The notes: generated by a model from the letters alone, not told the origin. A DNA stretch of 40,062 nucleotides from RGIG3528 sp964653855 (GCA_964653855.1 CAZZFV010000018.1:1-40062), one strand, 5' to 3'; counted from the first letter of the stretch, positions 7,112 to 16,245 are shown. Program-made: numbers and translations.

Positions 7112-7522
7112 ATGAGCAAAACCATCTCTCAAAACAACAAAATAAAAACGTCCTTATGGATTTTGATAATCGCAATCCTTTTTGCAATAAGCCTTGCCGC
7201 AAGCCTTTTTTTGTATTTTCATAAGTCCGCCGGCACAATCGCAAATATATACGTAGACGGCAAATGCATAATGAGCATCGATTTGTCTGACGTAACCGAG
7301 CCTTATACAAAAACAATCGATTGTAACGACGGGCAAACAAACACAATCTCCGTTGAAAACGGCAAAATATGCGTGATCGACGCAAATTGCGGTGATCTCA
7401 CATGTGTAAAAACAGGCTGGATAAGTGAGTCTGCGGAGCCCATAGTCTGCCTCCCGCACCGCCTTGTAATAAAACTTGAAAAAAAATCCGGCACCGATAC
7501 TCTCGATGCCGTATCAAAGTAA
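7112..7522 (+). CDS. NusG domain II-containing membrane-anchored protein
   Basis: 136 residues: a cytoplasmic basic start, one membrane helix (about residues 13-35, WILIIAILFAISLAASLFLY), then an extracellular beta domain with VYVDGK-like strands, CVIDANCGDLTCVKTGWIS (Cys-rich) and IVCLPHRLVIKL. This is the pattern of the small NusG_II proteins of Bacillota, which often precede a Gx-transporter gene as here, 4 nt apart. Not a transcription factor; its function is uncertain. Redox or flavin-related membrane roles have been suggested from gene neighbourhoods. Ribosome site weak (AAAGCCGG). Confidence 0.8.
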   Translation: MSKTISQNNKIKTSLWILIIAILFAISLAASLFLYFHKSAGTIANIYVDGKCIMSIDLSDVTEPYTKTIDCNDGQTNTISVENGKICVIDANCGDLTCVKTGWISESAEPIVCLPHRLVIKLEKKSGTDTLDAVSK

Positions 7523-7526
7523 ACAT

Positions 7527-8033
7527 ATGAAAAAAGTTTCTCCCGCAAAAAGAATATCGTTACTTTCCATGTTTACGGCAATCGCCGTCACCGTGTTTAT
7601 TATAGAGGCTCAATTTCCCGGAATCACTCCGATCCCCGGGATAAAGCTTGGGCTCTCAAATACAATAACTCTTTTTGTGATGTTTTTAATGGGGCCGTGC
7701 GACGCGCTTATGGTACTGATCCTCAGAATTATCTTAGGTTCCGTCTTCTCCGGGCAATTTATGTCTTTTATTTACAGCCTCATGGGCGGACTTTTAAGCT
7801 ACCTCACGATGCTTATATTAAAAAGGTTCTTACAAAGCGACCAAATTTTTGTATGCGGAATTTTTTGCGCCGTCATGCACAACGTGGGGCAAATTCTCAC
7901 CGCAGTTGTGATCACAAAAACTCTCTCGATATTTTATTATTTACCCATCCTCACCGTGTCCGGTATCGTCACCGGACTTTTCACGGGACTGCTTACGCAA
8001 ATATTGATAAAGCGGTTAAACCGGATGTTTTGA
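7527..8033 (+). CDS. Gx transporter family protein (heptaprenyl diphosphate synthase component I-like)
   Basis: 168 residues from ATG 7527, which starts 4 nt after the upstream stop; the frame extends to a TTG at 7476 inside that gene, which I reject. Five or six hydrophobic helices, with PGIKLGLSNTITLFVMFLMG, GSVFSGQFMSFIYSLMGG and MHNVGQILTAVVIT as family landmarks. The family is named after a synthase subunit but resembles ECF-type substrate-capture proteins. Pairing with the NusG_II protein suggests a joint role at the membrane. It converges on the glycosidase gene with only 15 nt between, and I see no terminator there. Confidence 0.82.
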   Translation: MKKVSPAKRISLLSMFTAIAVTVFIIEAQFPGITPIPGIKLGLSNTITLFVMFLMGPCDALMVLILRIILGSVFSGQFMSFIYSLMGGLLSYLTMLILKRFLQSDQIFVCGIFCAVMHNVGQILTAVVITKTLSIFYYLPILTVSGIVTGLFTGLLTQILIKRLNRMF

Positions 8034-8048
8034 ACCTTTCCTGCTCTC

Positions 8049-11000
8049 TTACTCCACTTTCTCTATCCTTAATACTCCCACCTTATCGTCATATTGGCAT
8101 GTCGTCTTCGCAATATAAGGCACAATCGCATTCACTTCCATAACAAACATTCCCTCCGGAGTCACATAAGGTTCTCCGTCCATAAGGCTTTCCGCGCCGT
8201 CAACAAGCAAATGCGTGCGGTGAGCCTCGGCGATTACGGTGTGTCCGCCGGAATATAGTGTGAGTCTTTCATGTTCCCTATCGTACTCATACGTGAATAA
8301 ATCTTTCCAACGCCCAAGCATTCTGTCCAATATACACTCTACCGCTCCCCAAACACTTCCGCGCTTATTTACCGAGCGAACGCCGCGTGTGTCGGGTTCC
8401 TGACCGCATACAAGAATTTTGCAATAATCCTGATCTTCGGGTTCATATTTGAGCTTGTCAGCTTCAATGATTCTTTTAAACGAATCGGGACGCTTTGCCT
8501 TTTCGTCATCACAATCACCGTAAATCACGGGCATACACAAATATTCCTTATCGATTTTCGGCACAGTTTTTACAGAAACGCTTGCGGTGAGTGTCTTATT
8601 TCCCACATTCATCTTTGCGGTAACGCACACTTCTCCCACTTCACGCTCAGACCTTAAAAACACTCTCGCCTCTCCGCATTCGGCATAAATATAGTTTTTA
8701 TGAATAACACTGTCGTTATGCCCAAATCCGTCAAAGCGCCCGCTGTTGTAGCCGCCGAGAAATTCTGCGGGGCCCGTGCACGTAAATTCAATCTTTTTGT
8801 CCGAAAGTACACACGTCCGGTTGTCTTTATCCGCAACTTTTAAATCAATATAGGCAACATCCCTTCCGTCCGCAATAAATCCGACGGGTGAAGTGTGGAT
8901 TTCCGCATGCAATGCACTTTCCTCACCCGCACGGTAAATGCGGTGTTCCGCTGCCTTTTTACCGTCAAAGTCATAACCCACGGCATAGAGATAATTGTTT
9001 CCTTTTGCGCTTCCGGTCACATCTACGTTATTAACTTTAAAAATAAATGTTTCGATAGGTTTTTCACATGTTCCGAGGAGCACTTTTTTCTCTGTGCCGC
9101 TTTCTTCCTCTACCCTATAAAGCTCAACCTTTTTTATTTTGTAGCTTCCGACAATATAAACCGTCTTATGAAAGGGATCGCGTTGAAGGCGCACACCCGT
9201 TTCCGCCCACACGTGTCCGTCAAATTTCTTTTCGTTATACCGATATGTTTCATCCGTAAATTCAGGATAATTCCAATGTCCGACGATTTCGATTTTCGGT
9301 TCTTCCGATTGCATAACCAGGTAAGCCCCAAAATTTTGCTTCTTTAATCTACCCGCGTCCACTCTTCCGCTCATTCTGCCGTTTTCGGAATAGCTTTGGC
9401 GTCCGTGCTGAGCGGAATCCGTCCAGCAAAGTCCCGCTGCCGCGCTGTAAAGATCTTTATGCGAAGCGCCGCCGATACGGTCGTTAAAAAATTCCTTATA
9501 TCCCGCCGCTTCCGCAATAATTAAGTCTTCCATGGTAAGGTCATAAAAATCCTTACCTTTTTCCTTTTTTCCGCCTTTTCCTATCCACAAATTTCTGTAA
9601 TCGTAATCGGGCGGAGTAAAATCGTCCCACACACGCTTCGGTGCTTCTTCTCGCGAATATTCCGTTTCGGTGATCGGTCCGTGCTCCGCAAGGAATCTTG
9701 CCGCATGACGGTTTAACATTGTCCCCACGTACTCGGACACCGAAAGCACATCTTCCGTATTTATTGTCCTGCAACCCATAAATCTCATGCCGCACGGGTC
9801 AAGCGCACGCTTAATCTCAAGCATTTCCTTCATATGGGCGTAATTTATCGAATTGTTCCCTGCTTCCCAAAAAAAGATGCTCGGGTGATTCCTGAATGCG
9901 ATTATCACATCACGCATGAGTTCGACTCTCTGTTTCCACTCACGGTTAAATTTTTCCGCTTCCTTGTCGCCCGCGGGCTGTGTGCATACGATTCCGTGGC
10001 GGTCAAAACTCATGATATCCTGCCTGCTTCCCGCCACATGCATGATTCTTATATGATTTGCTCCGCTTTCACGGATAAGCTTTGCGTCCATGCTTTTAAG
10101 CCAGTCGGGCGCAATTCCGATAGCGGCCCACTCGTTTGTCGCGCGCTGTGCGTATCCCGTAAGCCACCTTGCGTGACCGTTTATCACGATTCCCCTGTTT
10201 TTATCGTATGCGACATGCCTGAATCCCGTAATTATCCTTGTTTCGTCTGTCGTGTCGCCCTTTTCGTCTTTTAATAAAACCCTTACTTCATAAAGATGAG
10301 GCGCGTCTATACTCCAAAATTTTACGTGAGCGCGCGTTTTTGCTTTTATTACACCGGATGCCGTTACAGTTATTTCAACCGGCTTTACTTTATCTTCCGT
10401 CTCGGGCACATAATGCACCTTGCCGTTTTCAAGAATTTCTTTTTTGTAGGCGTCCGCCGGCACAATCGTTTTTTCGTATTTTGTTTTGACACTTTTTAAT
10501 ACGGATTTTCCGGACGAAAACGTAACCTGCATTCCGTCCGTGTCAACCGGAGAAACAATAACTTCGGTATACAAAGTCTTTTCTTTCCCCGAAACATTTT
10601 TTACTTCCGCATCGACACATATATCAGCCGTTTCCGCATTAAAATCAAAATTTTCCGCATAAATATATGTGCCGTATGTCCGGAGATTTGAATAAAGCGG
10701 TAGCGTTAAATATACTTTTTCCTTTATGTAAAGCCGCACGGGACGCGTAATTCCGCCGAGCACCGGATTAAAATCGTTGCAATTCCATTCATAGCCCACA
10801 CCGCGAAATTCTTCGGGCACATCCGCTTCGAGGGGCACGAGATAACTTCCGGGCACAACCTCGCACACTTCCCTACCGTCCTCTGTATGCCAGGTATTCG
10901 GTGTTTCCGCAATGCACACGGGCGCATTTCTTGTGCTTGTGTTGTCCGTCGCAATCGCAAATATGTTTTTTCCGTTATGAACATACGGCGTAATATCCAT

Positions 11001-11393
11001 GCCGAACGGCGCAACTCCGTTTTCGACATATCCCGCAAGATTTCCGTTTACGTAAAGGTAGCAAGTCTGGCGCACACCTTCAAATTCGATTAAAACGACT
11101 TTATCGTCCACGTTTTCCAAATTTACTTCTTTTCTGTAAAAGGCGACACACCTTTTTTGACCGCTTCCGGCATCCTCTATCCTTGTCCCAAACAAATCTC
11201 CGTCATTAAAAGTGTGCGGTAACGTAACGCATGTAAATTTGTCGGACACATACTCGGGATCCTTAAAATCCCGTCCTTCTTCGTCCAAATTTTCCTTTAT
11301 CGCCTTTTCAAGCGGAAAAACGCCCGTGCACAAAAAACTCCAGTCGTCCATAAGCTCAATTTGATTTTTTTCTCTTTTAAGCAGATTCTCCAT
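8049..11393 (-). CDS. Glycoside hydrolase family 2 enzyme, large (beta-galactosidase-like)
   Basis: 1114 residues from ATG 11393, preceded by CGGAGGAG; no secretion signal, so cytoplasmic. N-terminal jelly-roll: AFYRKEVNLENV, FEGVRQTCYLYVNGNLAGYV. Ig-like domain, then the catalytic barrel (GFRHVAYDKNRGIVINGHAR, HPSIFFWEAGNNS, TETEYSREEAPKR). C-terminal part with IEIVGHWNYPE, typical of DUF4982-bearing GH2 enzymes. The acid/base Glu normally in GNE is Asn here (N514); E510 is close by. The nucleophile is probably a Glu in the TETEYSREE stretch. Sugar specificity cannot be read. It stands alone with its own promoter and operator. Confidence 0.85.
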   Translation of the reverse strand: MENLLKREKNQIELMDDWSFLCTGVFPLEKAIKENLDEEGRDFKDPEYVSDKFTCVTLPHTFNDGDLFGTRIEDAGSGQKRCVAFYRKEVNLENVDDKVVLIEFEGVRQTCYLYVNGNLAGYVENGVAPFGMDITPYVHNGKNIFAIATDNTSTRNAPVCIAETPNTWHTEDGREVCEVVPGSYLVPLEADVPEEFRGVGYEWNCNDFNPVLGGITRPVRLYIKEKVYLTLPLYSNLRTYGTYIYAENFDFNAETADICVDAEVKNVSGKEKTLYTEVIVSPVDTDGMQVTFSSGKSVLKSVKTKYEKTIVPADAYKKEILENGKVHYVPETEDKVKPVEITVTASGVIKAKTRAHVKFWSIDAPHLYEVRVLLKDEKGDTTDETRIITGFRHVAYDKNRGIVINGHARWLTGYAQRATNEWAAIGIAPDWLKSMDAKLIRESGANHIRIMHVAGSRQDIMSFDRHGIVCTQPAGDKEAEKFNREWKQRVELMRDVIIAFRNHPSIFFWEAGNNSINYAHMKEMLEIKRALDPCGMRFMGCRTINTEDVLSVSEYVGTMLNRHAARFLAEHGPITETEYSREEAPKRVWDDFTPPDYDYRNLWIGKGGKKEKGKDFYDLTMEDLIIAEAAGYKEFFNDRIGGASHKDLYSAAAGLCWTDSAQHGRQSYSENGRMSGRVDAGRLKKQNFGAYLVMQSEEPKIEIVGHWNYPEFTDETYRYNEKKFDGHVWAETGVRLQRDPFHKTVYIVGSYKIKKVELYRVEEESGTEKKVLLGTCEKPIETFIFKVNNVDVTGSAKGNNYLYAVGYDFDGKKAAEHRIYRAGEESALHAEIHTSPVGFIADGRDVAYIDLKVADKDNRTCVLSDKKIEFTCTGPAEFLGGYNSGRFDGFGHNDSVIHKNYIYAECGEARVFLRSEREVGEVCVTAKMNVGNKTLTASVSVKTVPKIDKEYLCMPVIYGDCDDEKAKRPDSFKRIIEADKLKYEPEDQDYCKILVCGQEPDTRGVRSVNKRGSVWGAVECILDRMLGRWKDLFTYEYDREHERLTLYSGGHTVIAEAHRTHLLVDGAESLMDGEPYVTPEGMFVMEVNAIVPYIAKTTCQYDDKVGVLRIEKVE

Positions 11394-11439
11394 AACACTC
11401 CTCCGTATGTGCTTAAAAGGTAACACATTTACACGATAT

Positions 11440-11468
11440 CTTATATAATCAATTGATTAAGGGTACAA
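11440..11468 (-). promoter_or_regulatory. Sigma-A promoter of the GH2 gene with palindromic operator in the spacer
   Basis: On the minus strand TTGTAC (11463-11468), 17 bp, TATAAG (11440-11445). The spacer holds the perfect 14-bp palindrome TAATCAATTGATTA (11446-11459), a good site for a repressor that blocks RNA polymerase directly. The -35 box overlaps the T run of the tRNA terminator. Confidence 0.65.
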
Positions 11469-11496
11469 AAAAAAGCTCCATCCGAAGATGAAGCTT
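11467..11496 (-). terminator. Terminator of tRNA-Trp
   Basis: On the minus strand AAGCTTCATC pairs with GATGGAGCTT across a TTCG tetraloop (stem 11473-11482 with 11487-11496, one G-U pair), followed by eight T. Confidence 0.88.
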
Positions 11497-11499
11497 AAA

Positions 11500-11570
11500 C
11501 AGGGGACGAGAGAATCGAACTCCCACCAAAAGTTTTGGAGACTCCTATCATACCATTTGACCAGTCCCCT
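11500..11570 (-). tRNA. trnW: tRNA-Trp (anticodon CCA)
   Basis: 71 nt folding as a full cloverleaf: acceptor AGGGGAC/GTCCCCT, D-arm GTCA/TGAT, anticodon stem GGAGT/ACTTT with loop CTCCAAA (anticodon CCA), T-arm GGGAG/CTCTC around TTCGATT, discriminator G. The 3' CCA is not encoded and must be added after transcription. It stands alone with its own promoter and terminator. Confidence 0.95.
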
Positions 11571-11587
11571 TCGACTGTTACCGCATT

Positions 11588-11616
11588 AATTTACTACGTT
11601 TCAGGGTAAAAGTCAA
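11588..11616 (-). promoter_or_regulatory. Sigma-A promoter of tRNA-Trp
   Basis: On the minus strand TTGACT (11611-11616), 17 bp, TAAATT (11588-11593), placing the transcript start about 10 nt before the tRNA. Confidence 0.75.
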
Positions 11617-11703
11617 GCAGATTTTTATACACTTTTAAGAATTATACGACGCCGGTATTCGCAATCCGGGCTATCGCTCTGCTTGCTCATACGGCTTATA
11701 TTT

Positions 11704-13077
11704 TTACAAAATATTCGCGAGCTCCCTGATGCTCCCGATTTCAATAATTTTTATGTCTTCGGGTATCTTAAGTTCTGCACGCGCTTTACTTGCGTTTTTC
11801 GGCGCAATAACCGTTTTATATCCCATTTTTGCGGCTTCCTTTATGCGAAGTCCCTGCATCGACACGGCTCTCACTTCACCCGTGAGCCCCACTTCGCCAA
11901 AAGCAATCACACTGTCTCCCACAGGCTTATTTTTGTAGCTTGAAAGAAGCGCAAGTATAATCGCAAGGTCAAGCCCCGGCTCCGCAATTTTCATTCCGCC
12001 GACCACATTTACGTATGCGTCGCAGGCGGCAAGATTTGCTCCAAGCCTTTTTTCCATAACCGCCATAAGAAGGTTCACGCGGTTATAGTCAACGCCCGCG
12101 GCGGTACGCCTTGCATTTTGATAATTTGACCGTGAAACAAGCGCCTGAACCTCGATAAGAAGCGGCCTTGTTCCTTCCATTACGCATGTCACAATGCTTC
12201 CGGGCTCCTCTGTCGGCCGTCCCGTGAGCATATATTCCGACGGATTTTGGACTTCCTTAAGGCCCGTGCTTTGCATTTCAAAAACACCGATTTCGTTTGT
12301 GGAGCCGAATCTGTTTTTAACCGCACGAAGCACCCTGTAAAGCGCGGAATTGTCTCCTTCAAAATAAAGCACCGTATCTACCATGTGTTCGAGCATTCTC
12401 GGTCCCGCAACCATGCCTTCCTTTGTGACATGGCCGATTATAAACACCGAAATCGTATTGTCCTTTGCAAGGCGAAGGAGCGCACCGGTCACCTCTCTCA
12501 CCTGGGATACCGAACCGGGTGCGGAATCTATGTTTTCCTTAAACATCGTCTGAATCGAATCGATTATCACAATCTCGGGTCTTTTTTCAAGAACAACCTC
12601 TTCCACGGTGTCAAGATTCGTTTCCGACATAAAAAGCACGTTGTCACTGAATTCCCCGAGCCTGTCCGCACGAAGCTTTGTTTGGGAGAGCGATTCCTCG
12701 CCCGATATATAAAGCACGGAATTGCCCTTTAATTCACGGCACATTTGAAGGAGGAGCGTTGATTTTCCGATTCCGGGATCGCCGCCCACGAGGGTGAGTG
12801 ACCCTCTCACTATTCCGCCGCCGAGCACTCTGTTTAATTCTTTTATCCCCGTATCGATACGCTCGTCGTGAGTCACCTTGATTTCGGATATCTTAACGGG
12901 CGCCTGTGCGTTCACCGGTCTGATTTTTCCGGATGTGCTTATGCCCGCCGTTCTTTTTGTCACCGGTGCTTCGGCACATGTATTGTATTTTTTGCATGAC
13001 GGACACACGCCAAACCATTTTGCGTATTCATATCCGCACTCCGTGCAGAAAAAAGTTGTTTTGTCTTTCGATCCCAT
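11704..13077 (-). CDS. radA: DNA repair protein RadA (Sms)
   Basis: 457 residues from ATG 13077, with GGGGGAA just upstream; family members have about 455. N-terminal four-Cys zinc finger (FFCTECGYEYAKWFGVCPSC), RecA-like ATPase with Walker A GGDPGIGKST and Walker B EIVIIDSIQT, the RadA-specific KNRFGSTNEIGVFEM, and a C-terminal Lon-like domain (VGGMKIAEPGLDLAIILALL). RadA is a helicase that drives branch migration and helps process recombination intermediates. Its position near clpC is common in Bacillota; the usual next gene disA is not here. Confidence 0.96.
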   Translation of the reverse strand: MGSKDKTTFFCTECGYEYAKWFGVCPSCKKYNTCAEAPVTKRTAGISTSGKIRPVNAQAPVKISEIKVTHDERIDTGIKELNRVLGGGIVRGSLTLVGGDPGIGKSTLLLQMCRELKGNSVLYISGEESLSQTKLRADRLGEFSDNVLFMSETNLDTVEEVVLEKRPEIVIIDSIQTMFKENIDSAPGSVSQVREVTGALLRLAKDNTISVFIIGHVTKEGMVAGPRMLEHMVDTVLYFEGDNSALYRVLRAVKNRFGSTNEIGVFEMQSTGLKEVQNPSEYMLTGRPTEEPGSIVTCVMEGTRPLLIEVQALVSRSNYQNARRTAAGVDYNRVNLLMAVMEKRLGANLAACDAYVNVVGGMKIAEPGLDLAIILALLSSYKNKPVGDSVIAFGEVGLTGEVRAVSMQGLRIKEAAKMGYKTVIAPKNASKARAELKIPEDIKIIEIGSIRELANIL

Positions 13078-13128
13078 AATTCCCCCATATAACGACTTCA
13101 TAATCCGCCGATAAGTTATTTATAGCAA

Positions 13129-13150
13129 AGGGATTGCTTTCGCAATCCCT
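13129..13150 (-). terminator. Hairpin between the 134-aa gene and radA
   Basis: AGGGATTGC and GCAATCCCT (13129-13137 with 13142-13150) form a perfect 9-bp stem, with a GAAA tetraloop on the minus strand. Only TTT follows, so it may be a weak terminator or an mRNA-stabilising end between the two genes. Confidence 0.55.
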
Positions 13151-13164
13151 CTGATTTCACAAAA

Positions 13165-13569
13165 TTACAATTTTTTTACTATAACCGCTTGCGGCTTACC
13201 CTTTTCAAGTTCCGCCGAAAGCACAAGCTTTCCGCCCATGTTTGTAACCATTTTTCCGAAATCGTTTCCGTTTACCGAAACGTCATATTCGGTATCGTCT
13301 TCAAGCCCGAGTGTAATCTGGGTGCTTCCGTCACCCTCAACGGTAAATGTAAGGACATTATCCTTTACAATAAGTCCTTCAACGCTTGTTCCCGGCTCCG
13401 ACTCATACATAAACATATCGTTTTTTTCAAGCTTTGTGAGATCCTTAAAGGTTTTCACCTTGTATATATCGCCTTCAAATTCAAAATCCGAAAGCTTTGT
13501 TTTCTCGGAAAGAGTATAATCACCGAATCCGAGGCTTGAATCCTTTGCAACACGAATGAGCTCACGCAT
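13165..13569 (-). CDS. Conserved small protein of unknown function
   Basis: 134 residues, acidic and soluble, preceded by AAAGGAGGACGG. Sequence pattern: MRELIRVAKDSSLGFGDYTL, DFEFEGDIYKVKTFKDLTKL, EKNDMFMYESEPGTSVEGL, then a predicted beta-rich half (ITLGLEDDTEYDVSVNG, GKMVTNMGGKLVLSAEL). I recall similar short proteins in Lachnospiraceae, sometimes labelled endosialidase; nothing here supports that enzymatic name and no catalytic motif is visible. It lies between clpC and radA, with its own promoter candidate and a structured leader. Confidence 0.75.
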   Translation of the reverse strand: MRELIRVAKDSSLGFGDYTLSEKTKLSDFEFEGDIYKVKTFKDLTKLEKNDMFMYESEPGTSVEGLIVKDNVLTFTVEGDGSTQITLGLEDDTEYDVSVNGNDFGKMVTNMGGKLVLSAELEKGKPQAVIVKKL

Positions 13570-13617
13570 AACATCCGTCCTCCTTTATAGTAATTTACAT
13601 ATATAAAATTCAACCGG

Positions 13618-13687
13618 TTGGATCGCCTTACGTGTGCAGGCACACAAGACGACCAACACGTTTGAAAAAACTTTTATGCACATTATA
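13618..13687 (-). promoter_or_regulatory. Promoter -10 and structured 5' leader of the 134-aa gene
   Basis: TATAAT (13682-13687, minus) has no good -35. About 20 nt after the expected start the RNA can form an extended hairpin: TTGG with CCAA (13653-13656 and 13618-13621), TCGTCTT with the opposite segment (one G-U), then GTGTG/CACAC around a 4-nt loop (13637-13640), with small bulges. It looks like a regulatory or stabilising leader; no known riboswitch class was recognised. Confidence 0.4.
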
Positions 13688-13741
13688 CCCTTTTAAGGTA
13701 ATTTTTTTTATTAAGGTTTTCTAAATATTCGTGCACAAAAA

Positions 13742-16222
13742 TCACCCGTGTTTTATTATCACCTTGTCATCGTCCGTCGACAAAAAGATCTCTTTTTCGG
13801 TACCGTTCTTTAACATCTCATCCGCAAGCAAATCTTCCACATACGTTTGCACCGCGCGGCGGATCGGTCTTGCGCCGAACTTTACGTCATAGCCTTTTTT
13901 GAATATAAACGAAACAAGTGAGTCGTCATATTTGACACGTACTCCGAGAGAAGCCTTTGCGCGGGCCGTAACTTCTTCCAGTTGCAGCTTCACTATACTT
14001 TTAAGCGTTTCCTCGGAAAGCGACTTAAACACGATTATTTCGTCGATTCTGTTTAAGAATTCCGGTTTAAACACATTCTTTATTTCGTCCATAACTCCCG
14101 CGCGCATATGCTCATAATCCGCATTCGCGGTGTTCCCCGCCGTAAAGCCCAGGTGCTTCGGAGACATAATCCGCTCTGCTCCCGCGTTTGAAGTCATGAT
14201 AATGATTGTGTTTCTGAAATTTATCTTTCGTCCGTGAGAATCCGTGATTTGTCCGTCTTCAAGCACCTGCAAAAGGATATTTAAGACATCGGGATGCGCC
14301 TTTTCGAGTTCGTCAAAAAGCACCACGGAATAAGGATTTCTGCGCACGCGCTCGGACAATTGTCCGCTTTCGTCGTATCCCACGTAGCCCGGAGCCGCAC
14401 CGATTATCTTTGAAGTGCTGTATTTATCCATATATTCGGACATATCCACGCGAATCATCGCATTTTCGTTTCCGAACATTGCTTCGGCAAGCGCCTTCGA
14501 AAGCTCGGTTTTGCCGACACCCGTAGGTCCGAGGAACAAAAACGAACCGATCGGCCTTTTGGGATCCTTTAATCCCACACGGCTTCTCTTTATCGCACGC
14601 GTAATCGAAAGCACTGCCGCATCCTGACCCTTCACTCTGTTTTCTATTACCTTGTCAAGATTTAAGAGCTTTGTGCTCTCGTCTTCCTTCACCTTTTCGA
14701 GAGGAATCCCCGTCCAGCCGGAGATCACGTTTTCCATGTCCTCTTTTGTAAGAGTCTCCGCCGCCGTCTTCTTTTTCTTTGACATGCGTTTTTTTGCTTC
14801 TTCTATTTTTTCTTTATAAAGGCGTTGTTTCTCTTCAAGCTCAAGCACAAGCTCGATATTTTTTTCCACACCGTCTTTATTTAAGGCTTCTTCAACCTCC
14901 GCAAGCTCTTTTCTGTACTCGGAAAGCTTCTTCGCGCCCTGCTTTGATTTAAGACTCATCCTTGCGCAGCCTTCGTCTATCGCATCTATCGCCTTGTCGG
15001 GCAGAAATCTGTCGTTAACGTATCTCTCCGTAAGCTTTACAGCAGCCTCAATCGCATCGTCGCTTATCGAAACTCCGTGATAATTTTCATAGGTTTCCTT
15101 TAAGCCTTTTAAGATTTTTATTGCCTCTTTCGTATCGGGCTCTTCAACCAGAATCTTTTGGAATCTTCTTTCGAGCGCCGAATCCTTTTCTATCCTCTTT
15201 TGATATTCGTTTAAGGTTGTTGCGCCCACAATCCTTATTTCGCCGCGGGCAAGATAAGGCTTCAATATATTTGCGGCATCCATTGTGCCCTCTGCGCCGC
15301 CCGCGCCCACGATCGTATGAATTTCGTCTATAAAAAGTATGATCGACGGATCTTCCGATGCTTCCGAAATCACATTCTTTATTCTCTCTTCAAATTCACC
15401 GCGATATTTTGTTCCCGCAACAAGAGCCGTCAAATCAAGCTCCAAAACACGCTTGTTACGCATGCTTTCGGGGACCGAGCCTTCCGCAATTTTTTGCGCA
15501 AGTCCGTATACGACGGCTGTTTTTCCGACGCCGGGCTCACCCACAAGAACGGGGTTATTTTTTGTTTTACGCATAAGCACCTGAATTAAACGCTCAATCT
15601 CCTTCTTTCGTCCCACGCACGGGTCGAGCTTCATGTTTTTGGCGCTCTCGGTTATGTCATGCGAAAATTTTTCGATAAAAGACTGACGCACTTCTTCCGA
15701 ACGGCTGTTTAAACCCACCTTTGTTGCGAGAAATTCGGTTCTCGCAAAATTCGAATCAAAGCCCATTCCGAGAAGCACTTCGTAATAAAGCTTGGAAAGC
15801 GAAGTATCCGAATACTTGAGAAGCCTGTTCGCAATGCAGTCGTCCTCAAGCAAAATCGCAAGCAATATGTGTTCCGTTCCGATTTCCGCTTGTCCGTAGT
15901 CCTTTGCAAGCGCATCCGCATCCGCAATTATGTTTTTTATCGTCGGCGGCACCTCGTCACTCGTGTTTTTAACCATGTTTTCAGGCTCTATACCCACATA
16001 GTTGTCAATAAGAGACTTAACACGGCTCGGTATAATCGCGTTTTCGTTTAACACGGTACCGGCAACGCTCGAAGGATCGGCAGAAAGCACGAAAAGCAAA
16101 TCCGCACTTCCGTAGTATCCGTTGTATTTTTCAAAATCGTCCATCATTATAAGCGCTTTGCGCGCCGACTTCGAAAACACATATCCGCTTTTTTCGACAA
16201 ATTTTTTAAAAATATCCGACAT
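13742..16222 (-). CDS. clpC: ATP-dependent Clp protease ATPase subunit ClpC
   Basis: 826 residues, the usual ClpC length. N-terminal Clp_N repeat region (about 1-150, with EIGTEHILLAILLEDD), first AAA+ domain (Walker A GEPGVGKTA near 228, Walker B ILFIDEIHT), middle coiled region (about 415-480, ELAEVEEALNKDG and following), second AAA+ domain (GPTGVGKTE, VVLFDELEKAHPDV) and the C-terminal D2-small domain (FKPEFLNRIDEIIVF, RPIRRAVQ). It unfolds proteins and feeds them to ClpP. Ribosome site GAGG about 7 nt before the ATG. The ctsR-mcsA-mcsB genes that often precede clpC are absent. The first Clp_N repeat is divergent. Confidence 0.95.
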   Translation of the reverse strand: MSDIFKKFVEKSGYVFSKSARKALIMMDDFEKYNGYYGSADLLFVLSADPSSVAGTVLNENAIIPSRVKSLIDNYVGIEPENMVKNTSDEVPPTIKNIIADADALAKDYGQAEIGTEHILLAILLEDDCIANRLLKYSDTSLSKLYYEVLLGMGFDSNFARTEFLATKVGLNSRSEEVRQSFIEKFSHDITESAKNMKLDPCVGRKKEIERLIQVLMRKTKNNPVLVGEPGVGKTAVVYGLAQKIAEGSVPESMRNKRVLELDLTALVAGTKYRGEFEERIKNVISEASEDPSIILFIDEIHTIVGAGGAEGTMDAANILKPYLARGEIRIVGATTLNEYQKRIEKDSALERRFQKILVEEPDTKEAIKILKGLKETYENYHGVSISDDAIEAAVKLTERYVNDRFLPDKAIDAIDEGCARMSLKSKQGAKKLSEYRKELAEVEEALNKDGVEKNIELVLELEEKQRLYKEKIEEAKKRMSKKKKTAAETLTKEDMENVISGWTGIPLEKVKEDESTKLLNLDKVIENRVKGQDAAVLSITRAIKRSRVGLKDPKRPIGSFLFLGPTGVGKTELSKALAEAMFGNENAMIRVDMSEYMDKYSTSKIIGAAPGYVGYDESGQLSERVRRNPYSVVLFDELEKAHPDVLNILLQVLEDGQITDSHGRKINFRNTIIIMTSNAGAERIMSPKHLGFTAGNTANADYEHMRAGVMDEIKNVFKPEFLNRIDEIIVFKSLSEETLKSIVKLQLEEVTARAKASLGVRVKYDDSLVSFIFKKGYDVKFGARPIRRAVQTYVEDLLADEMLKNGTEKEIFLSTDDDKVIIKHG

Positions 16223-16245
16223 TTGTTTACCTCAAAATCACATGT

